Assembly (NCBI RefSeq): GCF_051045985.1
Contig: NZ_CP157350.1
Location: forward strand, 62,001 to 126,000
Direction of reading: 5' to 3'
Length of the DNA stretch: 64,000 nucleotides
Source of the DNA: Scardovia wiggsiae
GTDB lineage: Bacteria > Actinomycetota > Actinomycetes > Actinomycetales > Bifidobacteriaceae
Notes under the pieces: model-generated
What the model saw: only the letters and a program-made list of their open reading frames with translations
Told to the model about the DNA's origin: nothing
Database searches by the model: none
Translations under genes and position numbers: made by a program
Shown here: positions 61,763 through 64,000 of the stretch, in pieces
How the letters are laid out: every line of letters starts with the position of its first letter
How positions within the stretch are numbered: the first letter of the stretch is position 1

Positions 61763-63196
61763 ATGCATCAGAATCCGGATTATGCCAGTTACCCAGCTTC
61801 GCGCACAGCGCAGGCCTCGCAGGCTGGCGGCTTTAATGCGCCAGGGGATAGCGGCAGTTCCCTTTTTGACCGTGTCCCTCCGCATGATCCTGCAGCAGAG
61901 ATGGCGGTGCTCGGCGGCATGCTGATGAGCAAGGAGGCGGTCGGCGAAGTCAGCGAGCTTATCGTATCTTCGGATTTTTATGATCCTAAGAACCAGATGA
62001 TTTTTGATACTGTCATCAAGCTGTACAGCTCCTCTCAGCCGGCTGATGTCATTACGACAGTCAATGAGCTTACGCGCAATGGGGAGATAGAGAAGGTCGG
62101 CGGCTCGGAATATGTGCACCAGCTGGTTGAATCTGTCCCTACTGCTGCGAACGCATCATTCTACGCAAATATCATCCACGAACAGGCGATCCTGAGGGAA
62201 GTTATCCAGGCCGGCACCAGGATCACCCAGCTGGGATATTCTGCTGACGGGTCCCAGGCGGAAGACATCGTCAACCTGGCCCAGGCCCAGGCATATGAGC
62301 TTGGCAACGGCAATGTCCGGCAGGATTATAGGTCATTTATCAGTGTTGCAGATGAAACGCTCAAGCAGCTTGATGATATCCAGCAGGGGAATATCCCGCT
62401 GGGCGTCAAAACAGGGTTCAGGGATATCGACGATCTGACCCAGGGGCTTCAGCCGGGGCAGATGATAGTAGTCGCCGGCCGCCCTGCAATGGGCAAGTCC
62501 ACGCTTGGGGTTGATTTCGCCAGGTCGGCCGCCCTGCGCCAAGGGCTGACAACTATAATATTCTCCCTGGAAATGAATTCGATCGAACTCGCACAGCGTA
62601 TCCTTTCAGCGGAAACCAATATTCCCCTGAGCGCTTTGCGCAAGCCGGACGAGATCACGCCGGAACGGTGGGGGGTCCTCAACAGTACTTTTGATAAACT
62701 CCATGATGCGCCGCTGTTCATTGATGACTCTCCTAATATGTCCCTTATGGAGATCCGCGCTAAATGCCGGCGCCTCAAGCAGACAGAAGACCTCAAGCTT
62801 GTTGTTATCGATTACCTCCAGCTTATGAGTTCCGGGAAAAAGGTCGAATCAAGGCAGCAGGAAGTGTCTGAGTTCTCCCGTGCGCTGAAGCTCCTGGCCA
62901 AAGAGCTGGGTGTGCCTGTTGTTGCCCTCTCCCAGCTCAACCGCGGGTCTGAAATGCGGCAGGACAAGATCCCCCAGCTGGCTGACCTGCGTGAATCCGG
63001 CTCTATTGAACAGGATGCCGATGTGGTTTTCCTCGTCCACCGTCCGGATTTCTATAATAAGGAAGACCGCCCGGGCGAAGCAGATATTATTATGGCGAAG
63101 CACCGTAATGGCCCTACCGGGACTTTCCAGCTGGCTTTCCTGGGGGCGAATGCAAAGTTCAATGATATGCCGAAGGACTACCAGCAGGGGGTATAA
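61763..63196 (+). CDS. dnaB: Replicative DNA helicase
   Basis: The hexameric 5'-3' helicase of the replisome. At 477 residues it has an N-terminal domain (PHDPAAEMAVLGGMLMSKEA), a linker, and a RecA-like C-terminal domain with Walker A GRPAMGKST at about 238, EMNSIELAQR, the Walker B IDYLQLM, LSQLNRGSE and a closing LADLRESGSIEQDADVV segment. No intein interrupts the P-loop, unlike some actinobacterial dnaB genes. The ribosome-binding site is weak. The MurT-like gene begins four bases after its stop, as expected for one transcript. Confidence 0.96.
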   Translation: MHQNPDYASYPASRTAQASQAGGFNAPGDSGSSLFDRVPPHDPAAEMAVLGGMLMSKEAVGEVSELIVSSDFYDPKNQMIFDTVIKLYSSSQPADVITTVNELTRNGEIEKVGGSEYVHQLVESVPTAANASFYANIIHEQAILREVIQAGTRITQLGYSADGSQAEDIVNLAQAQAYELGNGNVRQDYRSFISVADETLKQLDDIQQGNIPLGVKTGFRDIDDLTQGLQPGQMIVVAGRPAMGKSTLGVDFARSAALRQGLTTIIFSLEMNSIELAQRILSAETNIPLSALRKPDEITPERWGVLNSTFDKLHDAPLFIDDSPNMSLMEIRAKCRRLKQTEDLKLVVIDYLQLMSSGKKVESRQQEVSEFSRALKLLAKELGVPVVALSQLNRGSEMRQDKIPQLADLRESGSIEQDADVVFLVHRPDFYNKEDRPGEADIIMAKHRNGPTGTFQLAFLGANAKFNDMPKDYQQGV

Positions 63197-63200
63197 TACG

Positions 63201-64000
63201 ATGGCTGTTACGATCCTGACCCCCCTTATCGGCAAAGCAGTACGGGCACTGACCCGTCTCCGCGGCGGCGGTACTGCATTCCCCGGCAAGGTCATTGAGT
63301 CGATAGACCGCGATTTCCTCCATAGGACGCTTGGACAGCTGCCTTTCGGGGTCGTCCTTGTTTCAGGGACAAACGGCAAAACCACAACGACCCGTATTAT
63401 CTCTTCTATGTTGAAGGATCTGGGCCTTAAGGTTTTCACCAACCCTACAGGATCGAATTTTACCCGGGGGGTGGCTTCCGCCCTTATAGACCGGGTGGAT
63501 CTGCGCGGAAAGGTCAATGCCGATATTGCCGTGCTTGAACTGGACGAAGCGTATGCGGTGCATTTCGTTGAGCAGGTAAAACCGCAGTATACGCTTTTGC
63601 TGAACGTTATGCGGGACCAGCTCGACAGGTTCGGGGAGATCGATACTACGGCACGGCTGCTCGCCCATGCTGCCGGTGCTACAGGCAGGGTCCTGGTGCT
63701 GAACCGTGAAGATTCGCGTATCTCTGCGCTTGCTGAAAAGACCCCCTCCGGCACTCGCGTCAGTTATTTTGGCCTGTCTGATACGCTTACCGGTTTTTTC
63801 CCCAGCGATGATGATATGCATGACAGCGACAGCCGCAGTGCCGGCGATACAGGGGATACGGAGCCTGCACATCCTGTACAGCAGCATTCTCCCGCAGCGC
63901 ATAGCCTGCCGGCTGATGTCGTGCTCACCGGAGTAGACGGCCATACTGCCTCGTATACCATTGGGGACGTTTCGTATACACGGACGCTGCGGCTGGAAGG
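63201..64000 (+). CDS. murT: MurT-like Mur ligase, 3' end beyond the window
   Basis: The first 266 residues of the ATP-dependent ligase subunit of lipid II isoglutaminyl synthase (MurT/GatD), which amidates the D-Glu of lipid II. The P-loop is SGTNGKTTTTR (56-62 core), followed by TNPTGSNFTRGVA and the metal-site region ELDEAYAVHF and NVMRDQLDRFGE. The expected Cys4 zinc ribbon between FGLS and the next strand is missing; a Cys-free acidic, His-containing segment (about 203-235) takes its place. GGGGG lies 9 bases upstream of the ATG. GatD should follow outside the window. Confidence 0.88.
   Translation, partial: MAVTILTPLIGKAVRALTRLRGGGTAFPGKVIESIDRDFLHRTLGQLPFGVVLVSGTNGKTTTTRIISSMLKDLGLKVFTNPTGSNFTRGVASALIDRVDLRGKVNADIAVLELDEAYAVHFVEQVKPQYTLLLNVMRDQLDRFGEIDTTARLLAHAAGATGRVLVLNREDSRISALAEKTPSGTRVSYFGLSDTLTGFFPSDDDMHDSDSRSAGDTGDTEPAHPVQQHSPAAHSLPADVVLTGVDGHTASYTIGDVSYTRTLRLE

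Noticed and set aside
1..64000. CRISPR arrays, prophage modules, toxin-antitoxin pairs or secondary-metabolite clusters
   Set aside because: No regularly spaced repeats, phage structural genes, recognisable toxin pairs or biosynthetic core enzymes were found.

Overview
The window looks like a chromosomal segment from a member of the Bifidobacteriaceae (Bifidobacterium or a close relative), with mid-range G+C and dense, mostly operonic coding. The evidence is gene content: a 503-residue sucrose phosphorylase whose catalytic residues fall at 192/232/290, a GH36 alpha-galactosidase with a sugar ABC transporter that lacks its own ATPase, GlfT2-like galactofuranosyltransferases, an LAxTG-type wall-anchored subtilase, and dnaB followed by a MurT-type ligase. 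No rRNA, tRNA, CRISPR array, prophage or insertion sequence was recognised.

Layout. 0.2-5.5 kb holds housekeeping and wall genes: an L,D-transpeptidase, an HD-domain protein, L-serine dehydratase, upp, an XRE regulator and tadA. 5.6-14.5 kb is an alpha-galactoside/alpha-glucoside locus: GH36 enzyme, ROK regulator, binding protein, two permeases and a GH13 alpha-glucosidase. 14.6-17.2 kb is a disturbed patch: a GT2 glycosyltransferase, a strikingly AT-rich SRPBCC gene that appears foreign, the 5' stub of a lipoprotein gene that runs into it, and a frameshifted membrane protein. 17.2-24.2 kb holds a PrsA-like foldase divergent from a 1907-residue surface subtilase with palindromes at its promoter. 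24.5-27.7 kb is scrPT (sucrose phosphorylase and transporter) without an adjacent repressor gene. 28.2-29.7 kb is an amino acid permease.

29.7-39.2 kb is an iron-uptake locus. ApbE is divergent from FTR1 permease, P19 lipoprotein, a DUF2318 membrane protein, two FtsX-type permeases, an ATPase and an FMN-binding lipoprotein. A perfect 16-bp palindrome lies in the putative promoter. The core order resembles the Campylobacter p19 locus, with a flavoprotein where that locus has thioredoxin-like proteins. 39.2-42.9 kb carries a second amino acid permease and a large single-pass coiled-coil protein of unknown function.

43.2-58.3 kb is a surface-polysaccharide and envelope region: a GH25 muramidase with nine QxW lectin repeats, two GlfT2-like transferases around a Wzm/Wzt exporter, a DUF6020/GT-C-like membrane protein, and a translationally coupled ABC exporter pair whose nucleotide-binding domains have lost complementary sets of motifs. 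58.4-64 kb holds ppc, a cluster of DnaA-box-like sequences just upstream of dnaB, dnaB itself, and the start of a MurT-like gene in which the usual Cys4 ribbon is replaced by an acidic Cys-free segment.

The strongest candidates for something new are the complementary-degenerate ABC exporter, the flavin-linked iron locus, the DnaA-box cluster before dnaB and the foreign SRPBCC insertion.
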